Of a stretch of DNA of 62,724 bases, positions 54,396 to 62,622 are shown one piece after another. The stretch covers positions 1 to 62,724 of the forward strand of contig NZ_JBLXIJ010000009.1 in NCBI RefSeq assembly GCF_048269545.1, written 5' to 3'. The notes beneath the pieces were generated by a model that was not told the DNA's origin, did no database searches, and saw nothing but the letters and a program-made list of their open reading frames with translations. Within the stretch, counting starts at the first letter, position 1; every line of letters begins with the position of its first letter. A program made the position numbers and the translations under genes. Source of the stretch: Halpernia sp048269545. Its GTDB lineage: Bacteria > Bacteroidota > Bacteroidia > Flavobacteriales > Weeksellaceae.

Positions 54396-55703
54396 TTAAT
54401 AAGCAATTTCAATCTTTAATTTCTTGTTTTTTAATCTTTCGTTTTCTAATTTTTTTAAAAGTGCAATTATTTTTTTTCGATTTACGGCGACATAAGAAGT
54501 CGTGTCTTTTACTTCTATTAGACCTAAATCTTCTTTTTCCAGCTCACCTTTTTTTAATAAAAATCCAACAATATCAACTTTATTGACTTTATCTTTTTTT
54601 CCAGCGCTTAAATAAACAGTAATAAATGATGTTTTCTCTGGAATTTTATAATTTCCATCGAGGTTTTCAATTTCAATATTATTTTTTATGAACGGAAAAT
54701 GTTCGTCTTCTGTCATAATTAAATAAACAAAACCTTTCGCATTCATTCTCGCAGTTCTGCCGTTTCTGTGGATAAAAGCATCTTCATTTTGTGGCAACTG
54801 ATAATGAACAATTGATTCCACTTCGGGAATGTCTAAACCTCTTGCGGCCAAATCTGTTGTAATTAAAACTCTTGCAGAATCATTGCGAAACTTCAGTAAA
54901 GCACGTTCTCTTTCATCTTGTTCCAAACCGCCGTGAAAAGTTTCTCGCGCAATTCCTTTATCTTTTAAAAGTTCAGAAATCCGGTCAACTGCATCTCTAT
55001 GATTGCAGAAAATCAATGTTCTTTTATTACCAATTTTACAAATTAATTTGAATAGAGTATCTAATTTTTCTTCAGAAGTTGTTCTTACTTTTTTAAATTT
55101 TAAAATCGGTTTGGAAGTTTCCGTTTTTAAAAAATTAATGATTTTTGGATTTTTTATTCCAGTAAAATCTGGCATTTCAGAAATATTGGTTGCAGAAGTT
55201 AAAATCTTTTGTTCTAAATTTTCAAGTTCAGAAATTATAAAAGACATATCTTCAGTAAAGCCAAATTCTAAAGCTTTGTCAAACTCATCTAAAACTAAAG
55301 TTTTAATATTTAATGGATCAAAATTATCATGTTTTAAATGATATGCAATTCTTCCGGGAGTTCCAATTAAAACCGCCGGTGCTTCAGTAAAATTATTAAT
55401 TTCAATTTTTTTATCGTGACCGCCGTAACAAATAGAAACTTTAAAATCAGTTCCCATACTTTTAAAAACTTGCTCAATTTGCAAAGCCAATTCGCGCGCA
55501 GGAACAATAATTATTGCTTGGATTCCTTCTGCATTTATATCTAAATTTTTAACGACTGGAAATAAAAATCCCAAAGTTTTCCCAGAACCAGTCGGAGAAA
55601 GTAAAATAATTTCTTTTTGTTTTTCTGCGGCTTCAAGTGTAGATTTCTGCATTAGATTGAGTGCGGAAATTTGTAGTTTTTCTAAGATTAAGTCCAAATT
55701 CAT
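54396..55703 (-). CDS. DEAD-box RNA helicase, DbpA-like
   Basis: A 435-residue RNA helicase. SPTGSGKT (Walker A), PARELALQ, TPGR, SAT and HRNGRTAR are the helicase motifs. Motif II reads DEFD rather than DEAD, and motif VI has Asn and Ala for the usual Ile and Gly. The C-terminal 75 residues (TVYLSAGKKDKVNKVDIVGFLL, LGLIEVKDTTSYVAV) match the DbpA RNA-binding domain that grips 23S rRNA hairpin 92, pointing to a role in large-subunit assembly. Confidence 0.88.
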   Translation of the reverse strand: MNLDLILEKLQISALNLMQKSTLEAAEKQKEIILLSPTGSGKTLGFLFPVVKNLDINAEGIQAIIIVPARELALQIEQVFKSMGTDFKVSICYGGHDKKIEINNFTEAPAVLIGTPGRIAYHLKHDNFDPLNIKTLVLDEFDKALEFGFTEDMSFIISELENLEQKILTSATNISEMPDFTGIKNPKIINFLKTETSKPILKFKKVRTTSEEKLDTLFKLICKIGNKRTLIFCNHRDAVDRISELLKDKGIARETFHGGLEQDERERALLKFRNDSARVLITTDLAARGLDIPEVESIVHYQLPQNEDAFIHRNGRTARMNAKGFVYLIMTEDEHFPFIKNNIEIENLDGNYKIPEKTSFITVYLSAGKKDKVNKVDIVGFLLKKGELEKEDLGLIEVKDTTSYVAVNRKKIIALLKKLENERLKNKKLKIEIAY

Positions 55704-55796
55704 TTTGCAAAGTTACTTCTATTTTAAAAATTATTTTTTTTGTGAATATTTAGCATAAAATTATATTTTAAAATTATATTTTTCAAAATAAAGTTG

Positions 55797-55922
55797 TATT
55801 TTTGCACCACTTTTGTGGGAAGTATTTTGGGAAAGTAAAACCTTAATAATTAACAACTTCCATATTTTTCAGATTACCACATTATCCAAAACTGAAAACT
55901 AAGGAATACAAATTTTTTTAAT
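55797..55922 (+). promoter_or_regulatory. rpsA promoter and structured leader
   Basis: TATTTTTGC (55797-55805) is the -7 element. The leader of about 110 bases holds a small CCAC-TTTT-GTGG hairpin (55807-55818, partly before the start site) and a longer-range pairing GGAAGT (55818) with ACTTCC (55856). A long structured leader would suit autoregulation by S1, but the pairing is short. Confidence 0.4.
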
Positions 55923-57758
55923 ATGTCAGAAACGACAAAACAATCGGAAGAAGCTGTAGAAAGCCAAAGCCAAAACAAACAAAAAAACGATGCGGTTTTA
56001 GCAAACCAAAACGTAGCGCCAGAACAGTTTGACTGGGAATCTTTTGAAAGCGGATTAAACGCTGAAGACCGAACAGAAAAACAAGAATTAGAAGAAATTT
56101 ACAACGGTTCTCTAAATGATTTAGGAGATTCTGACATTATTACTGGTAAAGTAGTAAGATTAACAGACAGAGAAGCGATTGTAGATATTAATTTTAAATC
56201 TGAAGGTGTAATTTCTCTTAACGAATTTCGTTACAACCAAGACCTTAAAGTAGGTGATGAAGTTGAAGTAATGGTTGATAAAAGAGAAGACAAAACTGGT
56301 CAATTACAATTATCTCACAAAAAAGCGAGAACACTTAAAGCTTGGGATAAAGTGAATGAACTTCATGAAACTGGCGAAATTGTTAATGGTTTAGTGAAAT
56401 CTAGAACAAAAGGTGGAATGATTGTAGATGTTTTCGGTTTAGAAGCATTTTTACCTGGTTCCCAAATTGATGTAAAACCAATTAAAGATTATGATCAGTT
56501 TGTTGGAAAAACAATGGAATTTAAAGTTGTGAAAATCAACCCTGAATTTAAAAATGTTGTTGTGTCTCACAAAGCGCTTATTGAAGCAGATATCGAAGGT
56601 CAGAAAAAAGAAATTATTGCTCAATTAGAGAAAGGACAAGTATTAGAAGGAACTGTTAAAAACATTACTTCTTATGGTGTATTTGTAGATCTTGGTGGTG
56701 TTGATGGATTAATTCACATTACAGATTTATCCTGGAGCAGAGTTAATCATCCATCAGAAGTTCTTTCTGACGGTGAAACTGTGAAAGTAGTAATTCTTGA
56801 TTTTGATGAAGATAAAACAAGAATCCAATTAGGAATGAAACAACTTGAAGCACATCCGTGGGATGCTCTAAGCGAAAATATTAAAATTGGAGATAAAGTA
56901 AAAGGAAAAGTAGTTGTTCTTGCAGATTATGGCGCCTTCGTAGAAGTTGCTCCAGGTGTAGAAGGATTAATTCACGTTTCTGAAATGTCTTGGAGTACCC
57001 ACTTAAGAAGTGCAGGAGATTTTGTAAAAGTTGGTGATGAAGTAGAAGCTGAAGTTTTAACTTTAGACAGAGAAGATAGAAAAATCTCTTTGGGTATGAA
57101 ACAATTGAACCAAGATCCTTGGACAGATATTGAAACTAAATATCCAGTTGGTTCTACACACTCAGGTGTGGTGAGAAACTTCACAAACTTTGGAGTTTTC
57201 GTAGAATTAGAAGAAGGTATTGATGGTTTAATTTACATCTCAGATCTTTCTTGGACTAAAAAAATCAAACATCCATCAGAATTCTGTAATGTTGGTGATA
57301 AATTAGAAGTAATCGTTCTTGAACTTGATGTACAAGCAAGAAGATTATCTTTAGGTCACAAACAATTGCAAGAAAATCCTTGGGATAAATTTGAAACAAA
57401 ATATGCAGAAGGAACAGTTCACACTGGAAAAGCAACAGATGTATTTGATAAAGGTGCTTCAGTACAATTTGAAGATGCAGAAGTTGAAGCATTTTGTCCA
57501 GCTAGATTATTAGAAAAAGAAGACGGTTCTAAAATCAAAAAAGGTGAAGATGCAGACTTTAAAGTAATTGAATTTAACAAAGAATTCAAAAGAGTAGTGG
57601 TTTCCCACACAGGAATCTTTAAAGATGAAGAGAAGAAAAATGTAAAAGAATCTTCTAGTAAATCTACTTCAACTTCAAGTACCAATGAAGAAAAATCTAC
57701 ACTTGGTGATATTGATGTTTTAGCAGAATTAAAAAAGAAAATGGACGCAGGTAAATAA
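55923..57758 (+). CDS. rpsA: 30S ribosomal protein S1
   Basis: RNA-binding protein that brings mRNA to the ribosome, especially important in Bacteroidota with weak Shine-Dalgarno use. It has 611 residues with six S1 domains (about 72-140, 155-225, 242-310, 327-397, 413-485, 500-570). Typical repeat signatures include GVFVDLGGVDGLIHITDLSW and GAFVEVAPGVEGLIHVSEMSW, with two copies of the KISLGMKQL-type ending. The Ser/Lys-rich tail ends DIDVLAELKKKMDAGK. Confidence 0.96.
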   Translation: MSETTKQSEEAVESQSQNKQKNDAVLANQNVAPEQFDWESFESGLNAEDRTEKQELEEIYNGSLNDLGDSDIITGKVVRLTDREAIVDINFKSEGVISLNEFRYNQDLKVGDEVEVMVDKREDKTGQLQLSHKKARTLKAWDKVNELHETGEIVNGLVKSRTKGGMIVDVFGLEAFLPGSQIDVKPIKDYDQFVGKTMEFKVVKINPEFKNVVVSHKALIEADIEGQKKEIIAQLEKGQVLEGTVKNITSYGVFVDLGGVDGLIHITDLSWSRVNHPSEVLSDGETVKVVILDFDEDKTRIQLGMKQLEAHPWDALSENIKIGDKVKGKVVVLADYGAFVEVAPGVEGLIHVSEMSWSTHLRSAGDFVKVGDEVEAEVLTLDREDRKISLGMKQLNQDPWTDIETKYPVGSTHSGVVRNFTNFGVFVELEEGIDGLIYISDLSWTKKIKHPSEFCNVGDKLEVIVLELDVQARRLSLGHKQLQENPWDKFETKYAEGTVHTGKATDVFDKGASVQFEDAEVEAFCPARLLEKEDGSKIKKGEDADFKVIEFNKEFKRVVVSHTGIFKDEEKKNVKESSSKSTSTSSTNEEKSTLGDIDVLAELKKKMDAGK

Positions 57759-57783
57759 TTAGCCTAAAACCAAACTTCTATTT

Positions 57784-57819
57784 AAACGCTTCACGATTTT
57801 TCGTGGAGCGTTTTTTGTT
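57784..57819 (+). terminator. Intrinsic terminator after rpsA
   Basis: Perfect 12-base arms AAACGCTTCACG and CGTGGAGCGTTT (one G-T pair) around ATTTTT, followed by T-rich sequence. Confidence 0.9.
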
Positions 57820-57893
57820 TTTAAATCTTAAAATATATTTTATTTAAAAGATTTTGTATTTTTAAAGTGTTTAAAAAGAAAAGAAAATTTTAA

Positions 57894-58460
57894 ATGGTTT
57901 TTAATTTTAAAATTACTTCAAAAGAAATTATATCTTCATATTTCAAAAATAAAAATATTTTTGATTTTGCTCAAGCTTCTAATTTCATTCAAAATTTACC
58001 ATATAAAAGAAACCATGATAAAACAAATAAACTTTGTGTCTTAAATGATTGTGGTGGAACATGCAGTACAAAACACGCTTTATTAAAAGAATTAGCAATT
58101 GAAAATAATTTTGAAGAATTAAAATTAATGCTCGGAATTTTTAATATGAATTTCCAAAATACACCAAAAATTTCAAAAATTTTAACCAAATATAATTTAA
58201 TTGAAATACCAGAAGCACATAATTATTTTAAAATAGGAGAGAATTACCTTGATTTTACGAGGGAAAATTCGAAACCAGAAGATTTTTTAGCAGATTTGAA
58301 AAAAGAAATTGAAATTCAAACTTATCAAATTACAGACTTTAAATTAGCATTCCACAAAGATTATCTTAAAAAATATTTAATTGAAAATCCTCAAATAATA
58401 TATAATTTAGAGAACTTTTGGATTATAAGAGAAGAATCTATTGCAGAATTTCAAGCATAA
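57894..58460 (+). CDS. Unrecognised protein with a possible Cys-His-Asp (transglutaminase-like) triad
   Basis: A 188-residue cytoplasmic protein that I could not place by name. Cys57 sits in CGGTCSTKHALLKELA, resembling the G-C-(S/T)-K/R helix start of papain-like transglutaminase and N-acetyltransferase folds. His109 (PEAHNYFKIG) and Asp120 (NYLDFT) follow with the expected strand-like spacing. Two further cysteines (48 and 53) precede Cys57. No signal peptide. It lies between rpsA and rplS on its own, sharing a bidirectional terminator with rplS. Confidence 0.6.
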   Translation: MVFNFKITSKEIISSYFKNKNIFDFAQASNFIQNLPYKRNHDKTNKLCVLNDCGGTCSTKHALLKELAIENNFEELKLMLGIFNMNFQNTPKISKILTKYNLIEIPEAHNYFKIGENYLDFTRENSKPEDFLADLKKEIEIQTYQITDFKLAFHKDYLKKYLIENPQIIYNLENFWIIREESIAEFQA

Positions 58461-58486
58461 AAAAACCACCGAATTTCGGTGGTTTT
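58461..58486. terminator. Bidirectional terminator between the unknown protein and rplS
   Basis: Perfect 12-base arms AAAACCACCGAA / TTCGGTGGTTTT around a single T, immediately after the stop codon of the + gene and 19 bases from the rplS stop. Confidence 0.88.
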
Positions 58487-58504
58487 AAATTTCTTTGTTG
58501 TGAA

Positions 58505-58855
58505 TTATCTTCTTGCAACATCTTTAATTCTCGCTTTTTTACCACGAAGTTTACGGAAATAGTAAATTCTAGCTCTTCTAACTTTACCTTTTCTATCAAC
58601 TTCAATTTTTTGAAGTGCGGGTAAATTTAAAGGAAAAACACGTTCTACACCTACATCACCACTCATTTTTCTGATGGTAAATGTTTTTGTAAGTCCAGTT
58701 CCTCTTAATTGAATTACTACACCTTTAAAAAACTGTGTTCTTGTTTTTGCGCCCTCACGAATTTCATAATAAACAGTGATAGTATCACCTGCTTTAAATT
58801 TCGGGAATTCTTTTTTGTCAATGTACTTTTCTTGTACGTAATTAATTAAATCCAT
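58505..58855 (-). CDS. rplS: 50S ribosomal protein L19
   Basis: Protein at the 30S-50S interface, 116 residues. FKAGDTITVYYEIREGAKTRTQFFKGVVIQ and FTIRKMSGDVGVERVFPLNLP are the universal L19 blocks, and KGKVRRARIYYFRKLRGKKARIKD is the basic C terminus. Monocistronic, with a promoter and a hairpin leader. Confidence 0.97.
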   Translation of the reverse strand: MDLINYVQEKYIDKKEFPKFKAGDTITVYYEIREGAKTRTQFFKGVVIQLRGTGLTKTFTIRKMSGDVGVERVFPLNLPALQKIEVDRKGKVRRARIYYFRKLRGKKARIKDVARR

Positions 58856-58878
58856 TGTTTAATTGTAAATAATATTAA

Positions 58879-58918
58879 GCAAAGCAACTTTCACGTCCAT
58901 CGTCAGAGGTTGGTTTAC
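58879..58918 (-). promoter_or_regulatory. Hairpin leader of rplS
   Basis: On the minus strand GTAAACCAAC (58918-58909) pairs with GTTGCTTTGC (58888-58879): nine of ten positions pair, one as G-T and one C-C mismatch, around a 20-base loop containing a small ACG/CGT stem. The hairpin begins at the transcription start expected from the -7 element. It is a candidate autoregulatory L19 leader. Confidence 0.5.
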
Positions 58919-58923
58919 AGGTT

Positions 58924-58932
58924 GCAAAAATA
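58924..58932 (-). promoter_or_regulatory. rplS promoter -7 element
   Basis: TATTTTTGC on the minus strand, with TTGG about 17 bases upstream as the -33 element. Confidence 0.6.
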
Positions 58933-59116
58933 AAATAAATTTTCCTATTGACCAACATATTTTTGCCTTTTTCTAAAATAATAATAACCAATAACTTATT
59001 TTAAAGAATTTACTTAGAAATTTAGTGATGAAAGAAAATAAAGTTAATTTTTTATCCTTTATAATTTCCATTTGAACTCAAAAAATCTTAATTTTAAGCA
59101 ACGAAAACAAAGTAAA

Positions 59117-59815
59117 ATGATAGACAAAAGAGTAGCAAATGTTGAAATCGCGTTAGCTGATATAAAAGACGGACAAACTATTATGCTCGGCGGTTTTGGC
59201 CTTTGCGGAATTCCAGAAAATTGCATCGCAGAACTTGTAAAGAAAAACATTACAAATTTAACTTGTATTTCAAATAATGCAGGTGTAGATAATTTTGGTC
59301 TTGGTCAATTGCTTCAAAAAAAACAAATCAAGAAAATGATTGCGTCTTATGTTGGAGAAAATGCAGAATTTGAGCGACAAATGCTTTCTGGCGAATTAGA
59401 AGTTCAACTTACGCCACAAGGAACTTTAGCCGAAAAATGTCGCGCTGCACAAGCTGGAATTCCTGCTTTTTATACTCCTGCAGGTTACGGAACTGAAGTC
59501 GCAGAAGGAAAAGAAACCAAAGAATTTAAAGAAAAAATGCACATTTTAGAACACGCTTTTGATGCAGATTTTTCCATTGTAAAAGCTTGGAAAGGTGATT
59601 ACGCTGGAAATTTAATTTTCAAAGGAACAGCAAGAAATTTTAATGCACCAATGTCGGGCGCGGCAAAAATTACTATTGCAGAAGTAGAAGAATTAGTGGA
59701 ACCAGGTGTTTTAGATCCCAATGAAATTCATATTCCAGGAATTATGGTTCAGCGGATTTTTCAAGGAGAAAAATTTGAAAAAAGAATTGAAAAAGTAACC
59801 ACAAGAAAGAAATAA
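59117..59815 (+). CDS. scoA: 3-oxoacid CoA-transferase subunit A
   Basis: Alpha subunit (232 residues) of a heterodimeric succinyl-CoA or acetoacetate CoA-transferase, used for ketone body, acetoacetate or butyrate-type metabolism. MLGGFGLCGIPENCIAELVKK and SNNAGVDNFGLGQLL are subunit A signatures; QGTLAEKCRAAQAGIPAFYTPAGYGT follows. ATG 59117 is preferred over TTG 59072. Subunit B starts 76 bases downstream. Confidence 0.92.
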   Translation: MIDKRVANVEIALADIKDGQTIMLGGFGLCGIPENCIAELVKKNITNLTCISNNAGVDNFGLGQLLQKKQIKKMIASYVGENAEFERQMLSGELEVQLTPQGTLAEKCRAAQAGIPAFYTPAGYGTEVAEGKETKEFKEKMHILEHAFDADFSIVKAWKGDYAGNLIFKGTARNFNAPMSGAAKITIAEVEELVEPGVLDPNEIHIPGIMVQRIFQGEKFEKRIEKVTTRKK

Positions 59816-59891
59816 TAAAGATTCTATTTTAAGTAATTTAAACTACCGCAAAAAAAAGTTAAATAGAAAAGCACAATTTAAAAATATAAAA

Positions 59892-60548
59892 ATGCTCACA
59901 AAAGAAGATATCGCCAAAAGAATTGCCAAAGAAGTAAAAGACAGATATTACGTTAATTTAGGAATTGGAATTCCAACTTTGGTTGCTAATTACGTTCCAG
60001 AAAATTTAAATGTTGAATTTCAAAGTGAAAACGGCGTTCTAGGAATGGGACCATTTCCGTTTGAAGGAGAAGAAGATCCAGATTTAATTAATGCAGGAAA
60101 ACAGACAATCACTACACTTCCAGGAGCTTCTTTTTTCGATTCTGCTTTTAGTTTTGGGATGATTAGAAGTCAAAAAGTGGATTTAACTATTCTCGGAGCA
60201 ATGGAAGTATCCGAAAAAGGTGATATTGCAAATTGGAAAATTCCTGGTAAAATGGTAAAAGGAATGGGCGGTGCAATGGATTTAGTAGCTTCTGCGGAAA
60301 ATATTATTGTTGCGATGATGCACGTTAATAAAAAAGGAGAATCTAAAATTTTAAAAAATTGTACTTTGCCTTTAACTGGCGTAAATTGCGTGAAAAGAGT
60401 AGTGACAGAAATGGCCGTTTTAGAAGTGACTCCAAAAGGTTTCAAACTTCTTGAAAGAGCGCCCGGAATTTCTGTGGAAGAAATTATTAAATCGACTGAA
60501 GCAGATTTAATTATTGAAGGGGAAATTCCTGAAATGCAAATCGATTAA
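59892..60548 (+). CDS. scoB: 3-oxoacid CoA-transferase subunit B
   Basis: Beta subunit (218 residues). The catalytic glutamate lies in QSENGVLGMGPFP, the SENG motif that forms the glutamyl-CoA thioester. YVNLGIGIPTLVANYVP and the NWKIPGKMVKGMGGAMDLV block are typical of the SCOT B chain. Works with the preceding gene product; the acceptor acid cannot be fixed from sequence. Confidence 0.93.
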   Translation: MLTKEDIAKRIAKEVKDRYYVNLGIGIPTLVANYVPENLNVEFQSENGVLGMGPFPFEGEEDPDLINAGKQTITTLPGASFFDSAFSFGMIRSQKVDLTILGAMEVSEKGDIANWKIPGKMVKGMGGAMDLVASAENIIVAMMHVNKKGESKILKNCTLPLTGVNCVKRVVTEMAVLEVTPKGFKLLERAPGISVEEIIKSTEADLIIEGEIPEMQID

Positions 60549-60678
60549 AATAATTTTCAAAGTTTATTTACCATTAAAAATTTATAAGAAATTAAAATTA
60601 TAAACTTATAGATTTAAAAATTATCATTTTTGTTTTTATACTTTTTAAAATTTATTGAAAAACTTTTAATGATTAAAA

Positions 60679-61209
60679 TCACGGCTCAAAACTCTCAAAT
60701 TTTCCATTAGAATAAAACATTACAATCTTGGTTAATGTAACTTTATCATTTTCAGTTACTTGTAAATTGCTTTTACTTAAATTTTGTTCTAATCGCTGAG
60801 AATCGTTTATTTCTATTTTTTTTGAATCATTATTCGGAATAAAGAATTCTCGCGGCGTATCTTTTTTTATTCTGTCTTCACTTTCTGTAATACCAAATTG
60901 ATCGTCATCAATTAAACTAAATAAATCGGGTAGTGCGACGGTTTTCTTTTCTGTACTATTTTTTTTATTTTCTTCATCACTATATTTTTCCGAAACAGGC
61001 TTCATTTCCCCTTCTCCATTAATAAGCCAATCCCAACTAATTTCCGGAAATCTTGCTTTTATCTTAGTAATAAATTCTAAAGAAGGTTTGTTTCTTCCAG
61101 AAGTAACGTGTGAAATACTTGACTTTTGTACATCAATTTCATCTGCAAATTCAGAGGAACTGAGCTTGCTTTCTTCTAAAATTTTTTTAATTCTTTCGTT
61201 TAGATTCAT
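60679..61209 (-). CDS. XRE-family transcriptional regulator
   Basis: A 176-residue protein. The N-terminal 70 residues form a lambda-repressor-like HTH (NERIKKILEESKLSSSEFADEIDVQKSSISHVTSGRNKPS, then ISWDWLINGEGEM), common in Bacteroidota phage-type and stress regulators. The rest is polar, with no peptidase motif, and ends KIVMFYSNGKFESFEP. Its own promoter overlaps several TTACAAxTGTAA-like palindromes, so autorepression is likely. Confidence 0.83.
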   Translation of the reverse strand: MNLNERIKKILEESKLSSSEFADEIDVQKSSISHVTSGRNKPSLEFITKIKARFPEISWDWLINGEGEMKPVSEKYSDEENKKNSTEKKTVALPDLFSLIDDDQFGITESEDRIKKDTPREFFIPNNDSKKIEINDSQRLEQNLSKSNLQVTENDKVTLTKIVMFYSNGKFESFEP

Positions 61210-61229
61210 AATTTACAGCTTTTATCTTA

Positions 61230-61298
61230 TTACAAATGTAAAGTATAAAATCAACTTTGTAAAATACAATTGTAAATAAAATGAATTTACAATTGTGT
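61230..61298 (-). promoter_or_regulatory. XRE gene promoter with a cluster of TACAATTGTA-type operators
   Basis: The -7 element TACATTTG (61240-61233, minus strand) is overlapped by the palindrome TTACAAATGTAA (61230-61241). Two more sites, ATACAATTGTAA (61264-61275) and TTTACAATTGTGT (61286-61298), lie just upstream of the -33 region. Together they also form a larger inverted repeat (61264-61277 with 61285-61296). This is an arrangement expected of an autorepressor. Confidence 0.55.
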
Positions 61299-61421
61299 AT
61301 TGTCATGTAATGATTTAATATACAATAATTTAACTATTGAATTTTTAAATAAACGAGTTAACTATTGTAATTATAAGGTCTATTTATGATAGAAATCTTC
61401 TAATTTTATTAATTTTAAACT

Positions 61422-61445
61422 AAAAAAAAACTTCCAAATGGAAGT
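61422..61445 (-). terminator. Intrinsic terminator of terC
   Basis: On the minus strand ACTTCC-ATTT-GGAAGT is followed by a run of nine T, about 25 bases after the stop codon. Confidence 0.85.
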
Positions 61446-61469
61446 CTTTCTAGATTATAGTAAATTATT

Positions 61470-62561
61470 TTAATAGCGTTTTTCTTCAGGATGTTCCGCA
61501 TCATATTTCAACTTTCTATCTTTTATTTTCACTGGGAATAATAAAGAAGCGGCAATACTGCTCCCTAAAATAAAAATAATAATTAATAGTGAATGTGTCG
61601 TTTTGAATCCCCATTCTTCCATTTGTGAATGTAAAATCATTTTTAATCCTATAAAAGTGAGTAAAACAGCCAATCCAATTTTCAAAAATCTTAATTTATC
61701 TATCACTCCAGCTAATAAAAAGAACATAGAACGCAATCCTATGATTGCAAAAATATTAGAAAAAAATACAATATATGGATCTTTTGTAACAGAAAAAATT
61801 GCAGGAATACTATCCACTGCAAAAATTAAATCTGTGAATTCTACGATAACCAAAACCAATAAAAGTGGAGTGATTTTCCAAATTCCATCAATTTTAACCC
61901 AAAATTTATTTCCAACAAAATGATTATGAACTTTAAAATATTTATTTGCAAATTTTACAATTGGATGATGTTCTGTATCAATTTTTTCTTCTTTATTTCG
62001 CTCTATAAACATCTTAATTCCTGTAATAATTAAGAAAGCGCCAAAGACATATAAAATCCAATCAAACTTTGTTATAAGGGCAGCTCCCAAGAAAATGAAA
62101 GCAAATCGCATTACAATAGCTCCTAAAATTCCCCAAAATAAAACCCGATGATAATTTTTATGTACTACATTAAACGAAGTGAAAATAAGCATAATCACAA
62201 AAATATTATCTACTGAAAGTGCATATTCTACAACGTAACCCGTAAGAAATTCTAAACCTAAATTCTGATTATATAAATCTAAACTGTGCTCAAAATCTCC
62301 TTTTATTATGGTAATTGGATGATGGTGTTTTAATATAACACTTTGCAATTTATCTATGTTATCAATTCCATGAATTAATTGTCCATAAGTGAGAAGAAAG
62401 AAGTAAAAAACCATTGCTAAAGCAACGACAATAAAGCTCATTATTCCTGCTTGTTTCATAGAAACAGTCTCACCCTTTTTACTAAATAAACCCAAGTCAA
62501 AAGCTAAAAGTAAACCGATAAATATTAGAAATCCAATAAGGAAAGTATGTTCTGATGTCAT
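61470..62561 (-). CDS. TerC/Alx family membrane protein
   Basis: A 363-residue integral membrane protein with about nine hydrophobic segments. LAFDLGLFSKKGETVSMKQA, EYALSVDNIFVIMLIF, RVLFWGILGAIVMRF and EFTDLIFAVDSIPAIFSVTKDPYIVFFSNIFAIIGLRSMFFLL are the TerC signatures; the two D-N/D-S motifs in membrane helices likely bind Mn2+ or other cations. Relatives export manganese or protect against tellurite or alkaline stress. Its promoter shares operator-like palindromes with the XRE gene. Confidence 0.92.
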   Translation of the reverse strand: MTSEHTFLIGFLIFIGLLLAFDLGLFSKKGETVSMKQAGIMSFIVVALAMVFYFFLLTYGQLIHGIDNIDKLQSVILKHHHPITIIKGDFEHSLDLYNQNLGLEFLTGYVVEYALSVDNIFVIMLIFTSFNVVHKNYHRVLFWGILGAIVMRFAFIFLGAALITKFDWILYVFGAFLIITGIKMFIERNKEEKIDTEHHPIVKFANKYFKVHNHFVGNKFWVKIDGIWKITPLLLVLVIVEFTDLIFAVDSIPAIFSVTKDPYIVFFSNIFAIIGLRSMFFLLAGVIDKLRFLKIGLAVLLTFIGLKMILHSQMEEWGFKTTHSLLIIIFILGSSIAASLLFPVKIKDRKLKYDAEHPEEKRY

Positions 62562-62574
62562 GTAAAAAATATTG

Positions 62575-62622
62575 TTACAAATATAGTTTAAATAGAAATT
62601 ATAAAGAAATTTACAGTTGTAA
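62575..62622 (-). promoter_or_regulatory. terC promoter with operator-like palindrome
   Basis: On the minus strand, TATATTTG (62585-62578) is the -7 element and TTTC (62609-62606) the -33 element, spacer 20. TTACAGTTGTAA (62611-62622) sits immediately upstream of -33, and the -7 region reads TTACAAATATAG (62575-62586), the same two-site layout as the XRE promoter. Confidence 0.5.
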
